Position numbers and translations under genes: made by a program | In this document: positions 18,501 through 26,399 of the stretch, piece after piece | How the letters are laid out: each line of letters starts with the position of its first letter | Position numbering within the stretch: position 1 is the first letter of the stretch | Assembly (NCBI GenBank): GCA_965199005.1 | Contig: CBDAQK010000006.1 | Span: forward strand, 2,480,001-2,544,000 | Length of the DNA: 64,000 nucleotides | Origin: LMUY01 sp965199005 | GTDB lineage: Bacteria; Pseudomonadota; Alphaproteobacteria; Acetobacterales; Acetobacteraceae | Direction: 5' to 3' | Notes under the pieces: model-generated | What the model was told of the DNA's origin: nothing | Database searches by the model: none | Seen by the model: the letters and a program-made list of their open reading frames with translations, nothing else

Positions 18501-18627
18501 GGTAGTCGACCTCCGGCAGGGCCGAGACGGGCAGGAAGCGGTAGGCGATGATGCCGACCAGCAGAATCGCCGCCATCAGCAGCGTGGTTCCAACGGGGCG
18601 GAGAATGAAGATCCGGGACGGGCTCAT
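15508..18627 (-). CDS. mdtB: RND multidrug efflux transporter, MdtB-like
   Basis: A 1039-residue RND pump subunit of standard length. It shows the N-terminal FILRPVGTTLLM helix, the GFVVDDAIVMIENIARH motif in the central membrane region, and GIVKKNAIMMIDFAL in the C-terminal bundle, with two large periplasmic loops. The ATG overlaps the stop of the membrane fusion protein gene by 4 bp, and its own end overlaps the MdtC-like start. The two adjacent, different pump genes match the MdtB2C heterotrimer arrangement. The substrates (bile salts, novobiocin and metals in relatives) cannot be read here. Confidence 0.93.
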   Translation of the reverse strand: MSPSRIFILRPVGTTLLMAAILLVGIIAYRFLPVSALPEVDYPTIQVQTFYPGASPEVMTTAVTAPLERQFGEMPGLNQMSSLSSGGASVVTLQFSLSLSLDVAEQEVQAAINAATNLLPSDLPAPPIYNKVNPADTPVLTIALTSKTMSLTQIEDLADVRLAQKISQQPGVGLVSISGGNRPAVRVVINPRALSAYGLAIDDIRTIIGNQNTDTPKGNFDGAVQSTTINDNDQLTSADEYRDLIIAYKNGRPVRLRDIATVIDGAENNQLAAWANRTPAVIVNVLRQPGSNVIAVVNGIRALLPRLQATIPAAVDVAVLSDRTTTIRASVDDVEFELGLAVVLVVLVIFLFLRNLPATLIPSLSVPLSLVGTLAAMYLLGFSLDNLSLMALTISTGFVVDDAIVMIENIARHVEDGASPLEAALKGSEEIGFTIISLTVSLIAVLIPLLFMGDVVGRLFNEFAVTLSVTIVLSAVVSLTLVPMMCALLVKHRPIEKRNRLDLAAERAFDRLVAGYGRWLGWVLDHEVLTLLVATATVAATIAMYVVIPKGFFPVQDTGVIQGISEAAQDTSFSAMATQQQAMADVILKDPAVESLSSFIGVDGTNTTLNAGRFQINLKPKNGRGINITGVMARLQESLRSLPGITLSMQPVQDLSVDSTVSRGQYQFFLENPDATLFTAWVPKLVERLSEAPAFSAVSSDMNMNGRALDMVVDRPTAARFGITPATIDNALYDAFGQRIVSTLYTQSNQYRVILQASVTDSASLQRALAAIYLPSATATTGQVPLAAMVHVSTRSGPLQVEHLGQFPSVSVSFNLAQDASLGAAADQITQAEKEIGLPDSFTTVNQGALAAFQASLSNELLLVLAALVAVYVVLGVLYESFIHPLTILSTLPSAGVGALLFLDLTGNGLDIIGIIGIILLIGIVKKNAIMMIDFALAAERQEGKPPREAIFQACLLRFRPILMTTMAALLGALPLMLGTGSGSELRNPLGIAIVGGLLVSQVLTLFTTPVIYLMFDAIAVRLTGHRPNRTAGDAAPAE

Positions 18628-19883
18628 CCGCCGCTACGCGTCCGGTTGCCCCGGCGATTGGCCGGAGCCGTGGTACCCGGTGCAGGAGCCTGACCCGGCG
18701 GCGGCGCTATGGTGATCTTGGCACCGTCCCGCAGCCGGTCCAGGCCGTCGGTCACCACCTTGTCGCCTGCCTTCAGCCCATCGGTCACCTGCACCCGCGT
18801 GCCCTCGGTCACCCCGGTCTTGATGACCTGGATTGCCACCGTGTTGTCCGGCTTGACCAGATAGACGAAGCTGCCCGGAGCGCCCTGCTGGACCGCTGCC
18901 TGGGGCGCAATCACGACGTTTTTCAGCGTTTGCACCAACAAATGGGCATTCACGAATTGCTGGGGGAACAATTTGTTGTCGGTGTTCGGGAAGATCGCCC
19001 GCAGCTTCACCGTCCCCGTAGTGTTGTCGATCTGGTTGTCGGTGGTGGCCAGTGTGCCCGTGGCAATCAGGGTCGAGTCGGTGCGGTCGTATGCGGTTAC
19101 CGGCAGCGTGCCGGCGTTCATCTGCGCCTGCACCTGCTCCACCGTATCTTCCGGCAGGGTGAACAGGACCGACATCGGCTGTAGTTGGGTCAACACGAAC
19201 AGGCCGCTATCGCTGGTCTGCACGTAGTTCCCCACGTCGACCAGGCGGATGCCGACCCGGCCATCCACCGGCGAGACGATGTGGCAATAGGTCAGGTTCA
19301 GGTTCGCCGAGTCGACCGCGGCCTGATCCGTGATCACGGTGCCTTGGTATTGCTTGATCAGATATTGCTGGTCCTCCGCCTGCTGGCGCGAGATGCTGTC
19401 CTGCCGGGTCAGCGTCTGGTAGCGGGCATTGTCGGCCCGGGCCTGCGCCAGCAGCGCCGTGTCGTGCGCCAAATTCCCCTGCGCCTGTTCCAGCGCCACC
19501 TGGTAGGGCCGCGGATCGATCTGCGCCAAGAAGTCGCCCTTGTGGACGATCTGCCCTTCGGTGAAGGCCAGCTGTTGCAATTGGCCGTTGATCTGCGTTT
19601 TGACGGTCACCGTGGCCAGCGGCGTGACGGCACCAAGCCCGGTCAGGATGACATCGATATCGCCGCTAGCAATCGTCGTGACACCCACGGTTTGCGGCGG
19701 CGCCGGACGCGCCGTGCGTTGGGGTTGACCACCCAGGAAGTGCCACCCCACCCAGGCCACGAGACCCAGCAGGAGCACCACGACGACCGGAGCAATCCAC
19801 CGCTGGCGCCGCCGAGGCGTCGCGGTCGCGGGGATGGTAACAGTCCTGCCGGGCGATGGCCGCAGGTCGAGCTGGTCATTCAA
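18624..19883 (-). CDS. mdtA: RND efflux membrane fusion protein, MdtA-like
   Basis: A 419-residue periplasmic adaptor. A single N-terminal membrane anchor sits at about residues 29-50 (APVVVVLLLGLVAWVGWHFL). The lipoyl/barrel-sandwich half-motifs follow (VKTQINGQLQQLAFTEGQ and HIVSPVDGRVGIRLVDVGNY) with a long hairpin between them, and the C-terminal tail is Pro-rich and basic. The start is TTG at 19883, chosen because AGGAG sits about 10 bases upstream and no ATG fits. It is the first gene of a four-gene operon (adaptor, two pumps, outer-membrane channel) joined by 4-bp overlaps. Confidence 0.92.
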   Translation of the reverse strand: MNDQLDLRPSPGRTVTIPATATPRRRQRWIAPVVVVLLLGLVAWVGWHFLGGQPQRTARPAPPQTVGVTTIASGDIDVILTGLGAVTPLATVTVKTQINGQLQQLAFTEGQIVHKGDFLAQIDPRPYQVALEQAQGNLAHDTALLAQARADNARYQTLTRQDSISRQQAEDQQYLIKQYQGTVITDQAAVDSANLNLTYCHIVSPVDGRVGIRLVDVGNYVQTSDSGLFVLTQLQPMSVLFTLPEDTVEQVQAQMNAGTLPVTAYDRTDSTLIATGTLATTDNQIDNTTGTVKLRAIFPNTDNKLFPQQFVNAHLLVQTLKNVVIAPQAAVQQGAPGSFVYLVKPDNTVAIQVIKTGVTEGTRVQVTDGLKAGDKVVTDGLDRLRDGAKITIAPPPGQAPAPGTTAPANRRGNRTRSGG

Positions 19884-20104
19884 AGCGGCGGGGCTCCTAC
19901 ACCAGGCATGTCTGTCACAGAGCCGCTCGGGCTACCAACAGGTTCGCGCTATGAGAACTAAACTATGTTTCAGTCGTGTGTGTCTCAAAATGCGTGCCGC
20001 AGCTTAACGGAACGGCAGTAAGTGCCCGCTACAGTCGGTGGGCGACCAGCGGTTTGTTAAAAAGAGACCGACGAGCAAATGTTCGTCACCCGAGGAGATG
20101 TATA

Positions 20105-20485
20105 GTGTCGGTCAATGCTGCTACAATCGAGTGCATAAACGCCTTCCAGGCTTTAATGGACGTCACCTCCAGTTTGCGGGCCATCCAAGAGCATTTGAGT
20201 TCGGTCCATCAGGCACTGACGTCCGAGCTTGGCACATTCTATTTTATCGGTATCGGCGTCGAGGCGGTGCCCGCCATCAAGAACGCCTCACGCAATGGCT
20301 ATGATGGCCGCTTCTGGCCGTCGGCGGATATGATCCAGATGGCCCTGAACCAACACGCTGAATTGAAGGGACGCGTTTTGCGGGCCTACCGTGCCATGCC
20401 GATCAGCGAGCGCGCCCTGGTCAACCTACCAAGCGATCTCAGGGTGGAGGGAGAACGGCTTTTGGCGAGCCGCTTCGCCGCCTGA
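20105..20485 (+). CDS. Hypothetical protein, 126 aa
   Basis: No family recognised. The start is GTG at 20105, preceded by GAGGAG about 8 bases upstream; the frame is open further upstream but without support. The protein is mostly soluble, with a helical N terminus (ECINAFQALMDVTSSLRAIQ) and a middle segment TFYFIGIGVEAVPAIKNAS. It stands divergent from the efflux operon across about 220 bp and precedes a tiny lipoprotein gene. Its base composition is less GC-rich than its neighbours, which may mean recent arrival. Confidence 0.55.
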   Translation: MSVNAATIECINAFQALMDVTSSLRAIQEHLSSVHQALTSELGTFYFIGIGVEAVPAIKNASRNGYDGRFWPSADMIQMALNQHAELKGRVLRAYRAMPISERALVNLPSDLRVEGERLLASRFAA

Positions 20486-20550
20486 ATGCCCCACGCGCTG
20501 GTGCGCCACGACGCAGTTGCACCCAAGCACAGACGCTGTATGCAGAGACC

Positions 20551-20703
20551 ATGCGAAGAACCACCTTACGGCTTGCTATGGCCACTGCGCTGCTCGCCAT
20601 GCCCGGTTGCTCCGGATTGTATTTTGGCGACAATCCCAGGTCGGACGTCTCGAAGGAGACTGGCCCGCTGACCACGCCCCCGCCGCTTCGGGCGCCGCAG
20701 TAG
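20551..20703 (+). CDS. Putative 50-aa lipoprotein
   Basis: The ATG at 20551 opens a 50-residue frame: a basic N terminus (MRRTTLRLA), a short hydrophobic stretch (MATALLAMPGC), a candidate lipidated Cys at position 20, then a short Pro/Thr-rich tail ending PPPLRAPQ. The lipobox AMPGC is imperfect (Met at -3, Pro at -2) but the overall layout fits small anchored lipoproteins. No function is known. It lies 65 bp after the 126-aa gene and runs towards the reductase gene on the other strand. Confidence 0.45.
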   Translation: MRRTTLRLAMATALLAMPGCSGLYFGDNPRSDVSKETGPLTTPPPLRAPQ

Positions 20704-20721
20704 CCGCGAGGGAAGGCGTAG

Positions 20722-20742
20722 CCCATACCATAGTGGTACGGG
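20722..20742. terminator. Weak hairpin between convergent genes
   Basis: CCC-A-TACCA, loop TAG, TGGTA-C-GGG forms a stem with one mismatch between the ends of the small lipoprotein gene (+) and the reductase gene (-). There is no clear T-run, so it is at best a weak bidirectional terminator. Confidence 0.3.
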
Positions 20743-20750
20743 CCTCTCTC

Positions 20751-21830
20751 TCATTCCGCTGCTTGCGACATCAGTCCGGGAAGCGAGGGGTAGTCGGTGT
20801 AGCCGGTGCTTCCTTTGGCATAGATCGTCGCCGGCACCAGGTCTTTCAGTGCCGAACCCTCGGCGAAACGGCGCACCAGATCAGGATTGGCAATGAACAG
20901 CTTGCCGAATGACACGGCGTCCGCGCCCTCGCTCGCCAGAATGCGATCGGCACTCTCCTGCGTGAAGCCTTCATTGGCAATCAGAACGCCGCCAAACGCC
21001 TTCTTCAAGGCCCGGCCAATACTATCGTCCCCCTCTTTCTCCCGCGTGAAGATAAAGGCAAGGCCGCGCCGGCCCAACTCGGACGCCACGTAGCCGAAGA
21101 CGGCGGGCAGGTTCGAGTCGCCCATGTCATGGGCGTCGCCGCGCGGGGCCAGATGCATGCCGACCCGGCTCTTACCCCAAACCGACACAACCGCATCCGT
21201 CACCTCCAGCATCAGCCGCGCCCGGTTCTCGATGCTGCCGCCATACGCGTCGGTGCGGTGGTTCGTACTGTCTTGCAGGAATTGGTCGAGCAGGTAGCCA
21301 TTGGCGCCATGGATTTCCACGCCGTCGAAACCAGCCTTCCTGGCATTCACGGCGCCCTGGCGATAGGCCTCGACGATGCCTGGCAGCTCCTCCGTCTCCA
21401 GCGCCCGCGGGGTAACGAACTCGCGCTCCGGCCGGATGAGGCTGACATTCCCGGCCGGCTTGATGGCGCTCGGCGCCACCGGCAACGCGCCGCCGAGAAA
21501 GTAGGGATGCGAGATGCGGCCGACATGCCAAAGCTGCATGACGATGCGGCCACCCGCGTCGTGCACGGCATTGGTGGTCAGGCGCCACCCCTCGACCTGC
21601 TCCGCGGACCAAATCCCGGGCACGTCCTCGTACCCGATGCCCATGGGGGTGACGGGGGTCGCTTCGGTCAGGATGAGCCCGGCGGTGGCGCGCTGGCGGT
21701 AGTATTCCGCCATCACGGCGTTCGGCACCTGGCCGGCGCCGGGTGCGCGCAACCGGGTGAGCGGCGCCATGACGATGCGATTGGGCAAAGTGAGGTCGCC
21801 AACGATCAGCGGATCGAACAAGGTCGGCAT
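20751..21830 (-). CDS. Old yellow enzyme family alkene reductase (NemA-like)
   Basis: A 359-residue FMN-dependent ene-reductase. Diagnostic segments are PNRIVMAPLTRLRAPGAG at the N terminus, GGRIVMQLWHVGRISHP, the substrate-binding HGANGYLLDQFLQDSTNHR, and DAYGGSIENRARL. The family reduces activated C=C bonds such as N-ethylmaleimide, 2-cyclohexenone and nitroesters with NAD(P)H. The start is the ATG at 21830 (MPTLFDPL); an extra 14 residues upstream are open but not family-like. The SDR gene lies 94 bp upstream on the same strand, suggesting a small oxidoreductase unit for reactive carbonyls. Confidence 0.9.
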   Translation of the reverse strand: MPTLFDPLIVGDLTLPNRIVMAPLTRLRAPGAGQVPNAVMAEYYRQRATAGLILTEATPVTPMGIGYEDVPGIWSAEQVEGWRLTTNAVHDAGGRIVMQLWHVGRISHPYFLGGALPVAPSAIKPAGNVSLIRPEREFVTPRALETEELPGIVEAYRQGAVNARKAGFDGVEIHGANGYLLDQFLQDSTNHRTDAYGGSIENRARLMLEVTDAVVSVWGKSRVGMHLAPRGDAHDMGDSNLPAVFGYVASELGRRGLAFIFTREKEGDDSIGRALKKAFGGVLIANEGFTQESADRILASEGADAVSFGKLFIANPDLVRRFAEGSALKDLVPATIYAKGSTGYTDYPSLPGLMSQAAE

Positions 21831-21924
21831 GCAGACTCCTCGACAAACAATCAAAAAGGCCAAAACAATCACGAGGCCAGGGGCGCTGCCCCTGGACCAA
21901 GCTGGGGCCTTGGCCCCAGCCCCC

Positions 21925-22698
21925 CTACACGCGGTAGATGGGGGCGCCGGCCGGTGCGGCCGTCATGCCGCCATCTACCACGATCTCGGCTGCCTGGACA
22001 TTCGATGAATCATCGGACGCAAGGAAGAGGGCGGCCTTGGCCACCTCGTCCGCCTCGCCGATGCGGCCAAGCGGGATCGCACGGGCCATCCCGGCCGCCA
22101 GCGAGTCCATGGCCTCTGGCGTCGGCGCACGGTTCGACCAGATCGGCGTCCGCGCCGCACCGGGCACCACGATGTTCACCCGAATGCCCTTCGGGGACAG
22201 CTCAGACGCCAAATTGCGGGTCATCGCCCGCACCCCGGCCTTCGTAGCCGCATAGGCGGAGGAGCCAGGCACGCCCAGCACGGCATGGACCGATCCGTTG
22301 AGGATCACGGACGCGCCCGCCTTCAGATGCGGCAGCGCCGCCTGCACCGTGAAGAACACGCTGGTCAGATTGGTCCGGATGATCGTCTCGAACGCCTCGA
22401 GCGTGGTCTGCCCCAAAGGCGTGCTGCCGGAAATGCCGGCATTGGCAAACACGATATCGATGGAGCCATACCGGGCGGCGATCTGGTTCGCCGCTGCCTC
22501 CAATCCTGCGACGTCGTTCGCGTCGGCATTGATCGCCAAATGGTCCGGACCGAGTTCTTGCAGCGCTTGGTCCAACGTCGCCTGGTTGCGCCCGGTGATC
22601 GCGACATTCGCCCCTTCGGCGGCAAACAAGCGAGCCGTCGCGAGGCCGATCCCGCTATTGCCGCCGGTAATCCATGCCGTCCTGCCTGCCAGCCTCAT
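21925..22698 (-). CDS. SDR family oxidoreductase
   Basis: A 257-residue classical short-chain dehydrogenase/reductase. The NAD(P)-binding TGGNSGIG is at 11-18, NAG appears in FANAGIS, the catalytic Ser lies in ILNGSVHAVLG, and the Tyr-x3-Lys pair is in SAYAATKAGV. The C terminus has the usual VDGG segment. A clear Shine-Dalgarno sequence (GGAGAG) precedes the ATG. It is probably co-transcribed with the NemA-like reductase. The substrate is unknown; Arg in TGRN after the second strand suggests NADP(H) preference. Confidence 0.9.
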   Translation of the reverse strand: MRLAGRTAWITGGNSGIGLATARLFAAEGANVAITGRNQATLDQALQELGPDHLAINADANDVAGLEAAANQIAARYGSIDIVFANAGISGSTPLGQTTLEAFETIIRTNLTSVFFTVQAALPHLKAGASVILNGSVHAVLGVPGSSAYAATKAGVRAMTRNLASELSPKGIRVNIVVPGAARTPIWSNRAPTPEAMDSLAAGMARAIPLGRIGEADEVAKAALFLASDDSSNVQAAEIVVDGGMTAAPAGAPIYRV

Positions 22699-22713
22699 CG
22701 CACTCTCCTGTCA

Positions 22714-22755
22714 TGCAACCGTCACGCATTTAGGTAAGTCGGTTGCACGATGCAA
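22714..22755. promoter_or_regulatory. Inverted repeats upstream of the SDR gene, possible operator
   Basis: TGCAACC at 22714-22720 is inverted as GGTTGCA at 22741-22747, and TTGCA-CGA-TGCAA at 22743-22755 is a perfect interrupted palindrome. They lie 16-57 bp before the SDR start, where a repressor of the TetR or MarR type would act. No regulator gene is adjacent, so the assignment rests on symmetry alone. Confidence 0.3.
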
Positions 22756-22952
22756 GTTGATCGGCCTCATGCGCGGCCCGAAGTAATAGCCGCTGCCCTT
22801 GTCAGGGCTCCGCTTAACGCTGACAGTCCCCACGCATCTGCAGGAATGACTGATGGCCTCATCGTGCGGACCTTGCCCGTGAAGGTGACGGAGGCGATCG
22901 CGCCCCTTGTGACGGCGCAGCCCGCCCAGCGCGATGACGGCGGAGCGGGCGT

Positions 22953-25025
22953 TTGAGCACCCACTGGCTGGGCATCGATATCGGCGGCACGTTCACCGAT
23001 CTGGTGCTGCATGAAGCTGCAACGGGCGCGAGTGCGTCGTTGAAAGTTCTCACCACCCCGGGCGATCCGCAACGCGCCGTGCTGACGGCGGTGCGGCAGA
23101 TGCTGGACCACGCGGCCCTGCCCGCCTCCGCCATCGGCCGCGTCGTGCACGCCACCACCCTGTTCACCAATGCGCTCATCGAACGGCGGGGTGCGATGAC
23201 CGGGCTGATCACCACACAGGGATTTCGCGACACGCTGGAGATCGGGCGCGAGCGCAAATACGATCTGTACGACATCGCGATCGAGAACCCGGCGCCCCTG
23301 GTATCCCGCGCCTTGCGGCAGGACGTCGCCGAGCGGATCGGTCCCTATGGCGAGGTGATCGTCCCGCTCGATCTGGACGATCTGCGCGCCAAGCTCGCCG
23401 TGTTGCAGGCGGCGGGAATCGCCTCGCTCGCCATCGTATTCCTGCACGCTTATGCCGATCCTACGCATGAGCAGGCAGCGGGCCGGGCCGTGGCCGCATG
23501 GGCGCCACATTTGCCGGTGACGCTGTCGCATGAGGTCGCGCCGGAAATCCGCGAATACGACCGCACCTCCACCACGGTGGCGAGCGCCTATGTCAAGCCG
23601 CTGGCCGCCAGCTATTTGCAAAGCCTCTCGGATGAGTTGGCCGCTATCGGCGTCACCGCACCGCTGCTGCTGATGCTTTCGAATGGCGGATTGACCCATA
23701 TTGCGGAAGTCCTCCGCAACCCGGTGCAAATGCTGGAATCCGGGCCGGCCGCCGGGGCGCTCGCGGCGGCGTTCTTCGGGGGCCGCGACGGCCATCGCCA
23801 ATTGCTCGGCTTCGACATGGGCGGCACGACGGCAAAACTGAGCCTGGTGGAGGATGGCGAGCCGCTGATCGCCTACGGCTTCGAGGCCGGGCGGCAAAAG
23901 CGCTTCATGGAAGGCAGCGGCCTGCCGATCCGCATTTCCACCGTCGAACTGATCGAGATCGGCGCTGGCGGTGGAAGCATCGCCCGGGCGGACTCGCTGG
24001 GTTTGCTGAAGGTCGGGCCGGACAGCGCCGGGTCGGACCCTGGGCCGGTTTGTTATGGACATGGCGGCGCGCAACCGACGGTGACAGATGCAAACCTGCT
24101 GCTGGGCTACCTCAACCCCGAGTTCTTCGCCGGCGGAACAATCCAAATCGACGCTGCGGCGGCCAATGCTGCGGTCGCGTCGCTGGCGCAGTCACTCGGG
24201 CTCGGCCGCGACCAGGCCGCGGCGGGAATCCATACGCTGGTGAATGAAACGATGGCGGGCGCCGCACGCGTGCACATCGCGGAACACGGACGCGACCCGC
24301 GCGCCTACGCGCTGTTGGTTACGGGTGGCGGCGGCCCGGTGCATGGCTATGGCGTCGCCACGCGGCTCGGCATCTCCCGCCTGATCTGCCCGCCCTCGCC
24401 CGGCGTCGCCTCCGCCTGGGGGTTGCTGGTGGCGCCGGCGCGGGTCGACCGCGTCCGCAGCATCGCGTTTGCCGTGCAGCATGGCGATTTGGCGGCGTTG
24501 GAGGCGGTGTTCACTGCGCTGGAGCGGGATGCCACGCAAGTGGTGGCGGATGCCGGCCTTGGCGCGTCCCCGCTGATTCAACGGCTGGCGGATGGGCGCT
24601 ACGTCGGCCAAGGCTTCGCTTTGGTGGTGCCACTGCCGCCCGGCCCGTACCACACAGACGCGGCACGCGCGGCGCTGACGGCGGCGTTCGAAGCGGAGTA
24701 TCGCCGCAAATTCGCCCGCTCCCCGCCCGACGTCACGCTGGAATTCATCGCCGCCCGCGTGGCGGCCCGCACCCCGGCGCAGGAGAGCGGCCTGGCGGCG
24801 CCCGGTGCCAGCAGAGGCAGCGCGATCAAGGCCCACCGCCCAGCCTGGTTCGCCGAGGCCGGTGGTTTCGTCGACACGCCGGTTTATGACCGTGACAAGC
24901 TGGGCGACGGTGACCGCTTCAGCGGCCCGGCGCTGGTGGAGGATTCAGGATCGACCTTAGTGGTTGGTCCTGGTGCCCAATGCCGGGTCACCGCGAGCGG
25001 CAGCATCGTGGTGGATATCGCGTGA
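22953..25025 (+). CDS. Hydantoinase/oxoprolinase family protein, A subunit
   Basis: A full-length 690-residue HyuA-type protein. The N-terminal nucleotide-binding loop GIDIGGTFTDLVL, the second phosphate loop FDMGGTTAKLSLV near residues 285-300, and IGAGGGSIARADS match the family, followed by the C-terminal hydantoinase domain. The start is TTG at 22953, where homology begins; the ribosome binding site is weak. The expected partner HyuB is not adjacent: the next gene downstream is on the other strand, past an insertion-sequence remnant. It is distinct from the copy at the left edge. The reaction is presumably ATP-dependent cyclic-amide hydrolysis; the substrate is unknown. Confidence 0.9.
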   Translation: MSTHWLGIDIGGTFTDLVLHEAATGASASLKVLTTPGDPQRAVLTAVRQMLDHAALPASAIGRVVHATTLFTNALIERRGAMTGLITTQGFRDTLEIGRERKYDLYDIAIENPAPLVSRALRQDVAERIGPYGEVIVPLDLDDLRAKLAVLQAAGIASLAIVFLHAYADPTHEQAAGRAVAAWAPHLPVTLSHEVAPEIREYDRTSTTVASAYVKPLAASYLQSLSDELAAIGVTAPLLLMLSNGGLTHIAEVLRNPVQMLESGPAAGALAAAFFGGRDGHRQLLGFDMGGTTAKLSLVEDGEPLIAYGFEAGRQKRFMEGSGLPIRISTVELIEIGAGGGSIARADSLGLLKVGPDSAGSDPGPVCYGHGGAQPTVTDANLLLGYLNPEFFAGGTIQIDAAAANAAVASLAQSLGLGRDQAAAGIHTLVNETMAGAARVHIAEHGRDPRAYALLVTGGGGPVHGYGVATRLGISRLICPPSPGVASAWGLLVAPARVDRVRSIAFAVQHGDLAALEAVFTALERDATQVVADAGLGASPLIQRLADGRYVGQGFALVVPLPPGPYHTDAARAALTAAFEAEYRRKFARSPPDVTLEFIAARVAARTPAQESGLAAPGASRGSAIKAHRPAWFAEAGGFVDTPVYDRDKLGDGDRFSGPALVEDSGSTLVVGPGAQCRVTASGSIVVDIA

Positions 25026-25337
25026 GGACAGCCCCGGCTACGAGAACTACTGCGATGCTGACGCACGCAAGTTTAATCTTTGCCTAGCCTGTTAGCCAGT
25101 ATTTTAGCTGCCAAATCCCCCCGACACCTAGGGCCTGTCGTCAATTGAGCCAAATGACGGCTGCGGCGACGTGTATCGCGCCGAGGAAGTTGCGAGCGGT
25201 TCTGTCATAACGGGTTGCAATAGCGCACCGTGCGCCGCTGTTTTGCATGTCACGGCACGACTACACAGCCCCGGCACTTGCATGACTGCGAATCGATACG
25301 GCGCGAATGTCGGCTGACCAAGGGCTACCACAGCGTG
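25026..25337. other. Intergenic stretch holding an insertion-sequence remnant
   Basis: These 312 bp lie between hydantoinase A and the glycosyltransferase pair. The first 100 bp are less GC-rich with nothing recognisable. From about 25129 to 25260 there is the tail of an IS5-type transposase and its terminal repeat (listed separately). I see nothing in the remaining 75 bp. Confidence 0.6.
25141..25260 (-). pseudogene. IS5-family transposase, C-terminal remnant
   Basis: Reading the minus strand, 39 codons end in a TGA at 25143-25141. The last residues, IATRYDRTARNFLGAIH followed by VAAAVIWLN, are the typical C terminus of IS5-family (IS427/IS1031-type) transposases. The frame is cut by a TAG at 25263-25261 and no catalytic DDE region is present. 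Just outside lies AGGGCCTGTCGTCAATTG (25130-25147), which looks like the terminal inverted repeat; the opposite end was not found. It is a decayed, immobile remnant. Confidence 0.75.
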
Positions 25338-26399
25338 TCACTCACTCCTGAAAATCACACCGAGCTGACTGGCCAGGAGGGCGACACTGGTCTGCCAGCC
25401 TGAATGGGCCGGGTCAGGACCAGCACACGGAGGATCAGCGATCAGGCTCGTGATAGCGGTCGCCAGGGACGCCGGGTTGGGGTCGCACATTCGGGCCAGC
25501 GGCGAATGGGCGAGTTGTTCCACAATCCCGCCGACCCGCGTCGCCACGATCCAGCGCCCGGCCGCAAGGGCGGCGGCGGCAACGCCGCTCTGGCTCGCCT
25601 CCCGATGGGATAACACCAGCGCGTCCGCCCATCCCAGCAAGGCACTCACTTCGCCTTCCGGTACCCAGCGGTTCTCCACGATCACGCCGGGCAGATGCCG
25701 CAGCGCCGCCAGGTCCGGAGTTTCCGGTCCAGTGCCGACCACGCGCAGTTCGACATCGCCCACAAGAGGAACCGCCGCCGCCAGCAAGTCCAGCCCCTTA
25801 TACGGCAGCAACCGCCCGAAACTCAGCAATCGCAGCTTGCCACCATGGGTCATGGGCGGAGGGCCGGCGCCCCCGTAGTCAAGCGGGGAAAGCTGGGCAC
25901 GTAGCAATGGCCTGCCCACCGCGGTCGGCTGCAACGCGTCCGCCACATGGGCGCTCAATGCCACCAGCGCGGTTGCGCGGCGTAGCAGCAAGCGTTGCAA
26001 CACCGCTTGCATCGGCAGGATATCGCCAGGGTGCAATGTCGCGTCGTGCACCGCGACGGCGTAGGGGATGCCGGCACGGCGCAACGCGGTCGCCATCAGC
26101 AAATCCAGCGGCGCGGGCATGGCACATAACGCACCATCCAATCGCAACGGCCGCAACCGCCGGGCCAGCGCGGACGCCTCGAACGGGATGCCCGCCAACC
26201 GCCCTGCCCAGCCGGCCAAACCTGCATAGGTGGCGACCGGCAGATCGCATTCCGGCAGCCCGCCTTGCATGATCTCCGCCCCGGATGAGAGCGAGAGCGT
26301 CACGCTCATTCCAGGGATGTGGCGCAGCCCGCGCGTCAGCTCCAATGCGTAGCGCGGCCCGGCGCCGCGGCGGCCCCATTGCCACACCAACAGCCTCAC
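25338..26399 (-). CDS. Glycosyltransferase, GT4-like
   Basis: A 353-residue GT-B fold protein. The C-terminal half shows LLSFGRLLPYKGLDLLAAA, ELRVVGTGPE, and SHREASQSGVAAAALAAGR, the donor-binding region where GT4 enzymes carry an E-x7-E motif. The N-terminal half contains a Rossmann-like acceptor domain. It overlaps the upstream glycosyltransferase by 4 bp (ATGA), so the pair is co-translated. Likely role: surface polysaccharide or lipopolysaccharide sugar transfer in the cytoplasm; sugar and acceptor are unknown. It sits beside the IS5 remnant. Confidence 0.8.
   Translation of the reverse strand: MRLLVWQWGRRGAGPRYALELTRGLRHIPGMSVTLSLSSGAEIMQGGLPECDLPVATYAGLAGWAGRLAGIPFEASALARRLRPLRLDGALCAMPAPLDLLMATALRRAGIPYAVAVHDATLHPGDILPMQAVLQRLLLRRATALVALSAHVADALQPTAVGRPLLRAQLSPLDYGGAGPPPMTHGGKLRLLSFGRLLPYKGLDLLAAAVPLVGDVELRVVGTGPETPDLAALRHLPGVIVENRWVPEGEVSALLGWADALVLSHREASQSGVAAAALAAGRWIVATRVGGIVEQLAHSPLARMCDPNPASLATAITSLIADPPCAGPDPAHSGWQTSVALLASQLGVIFRSE

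Noticed and set aside
22767..24146. A 459-codon open frame antisense to the hydantoinase A gene
   Set aside because: It lies wholly inside and opposite to a well-supported gene and shows only composition-driven residues.
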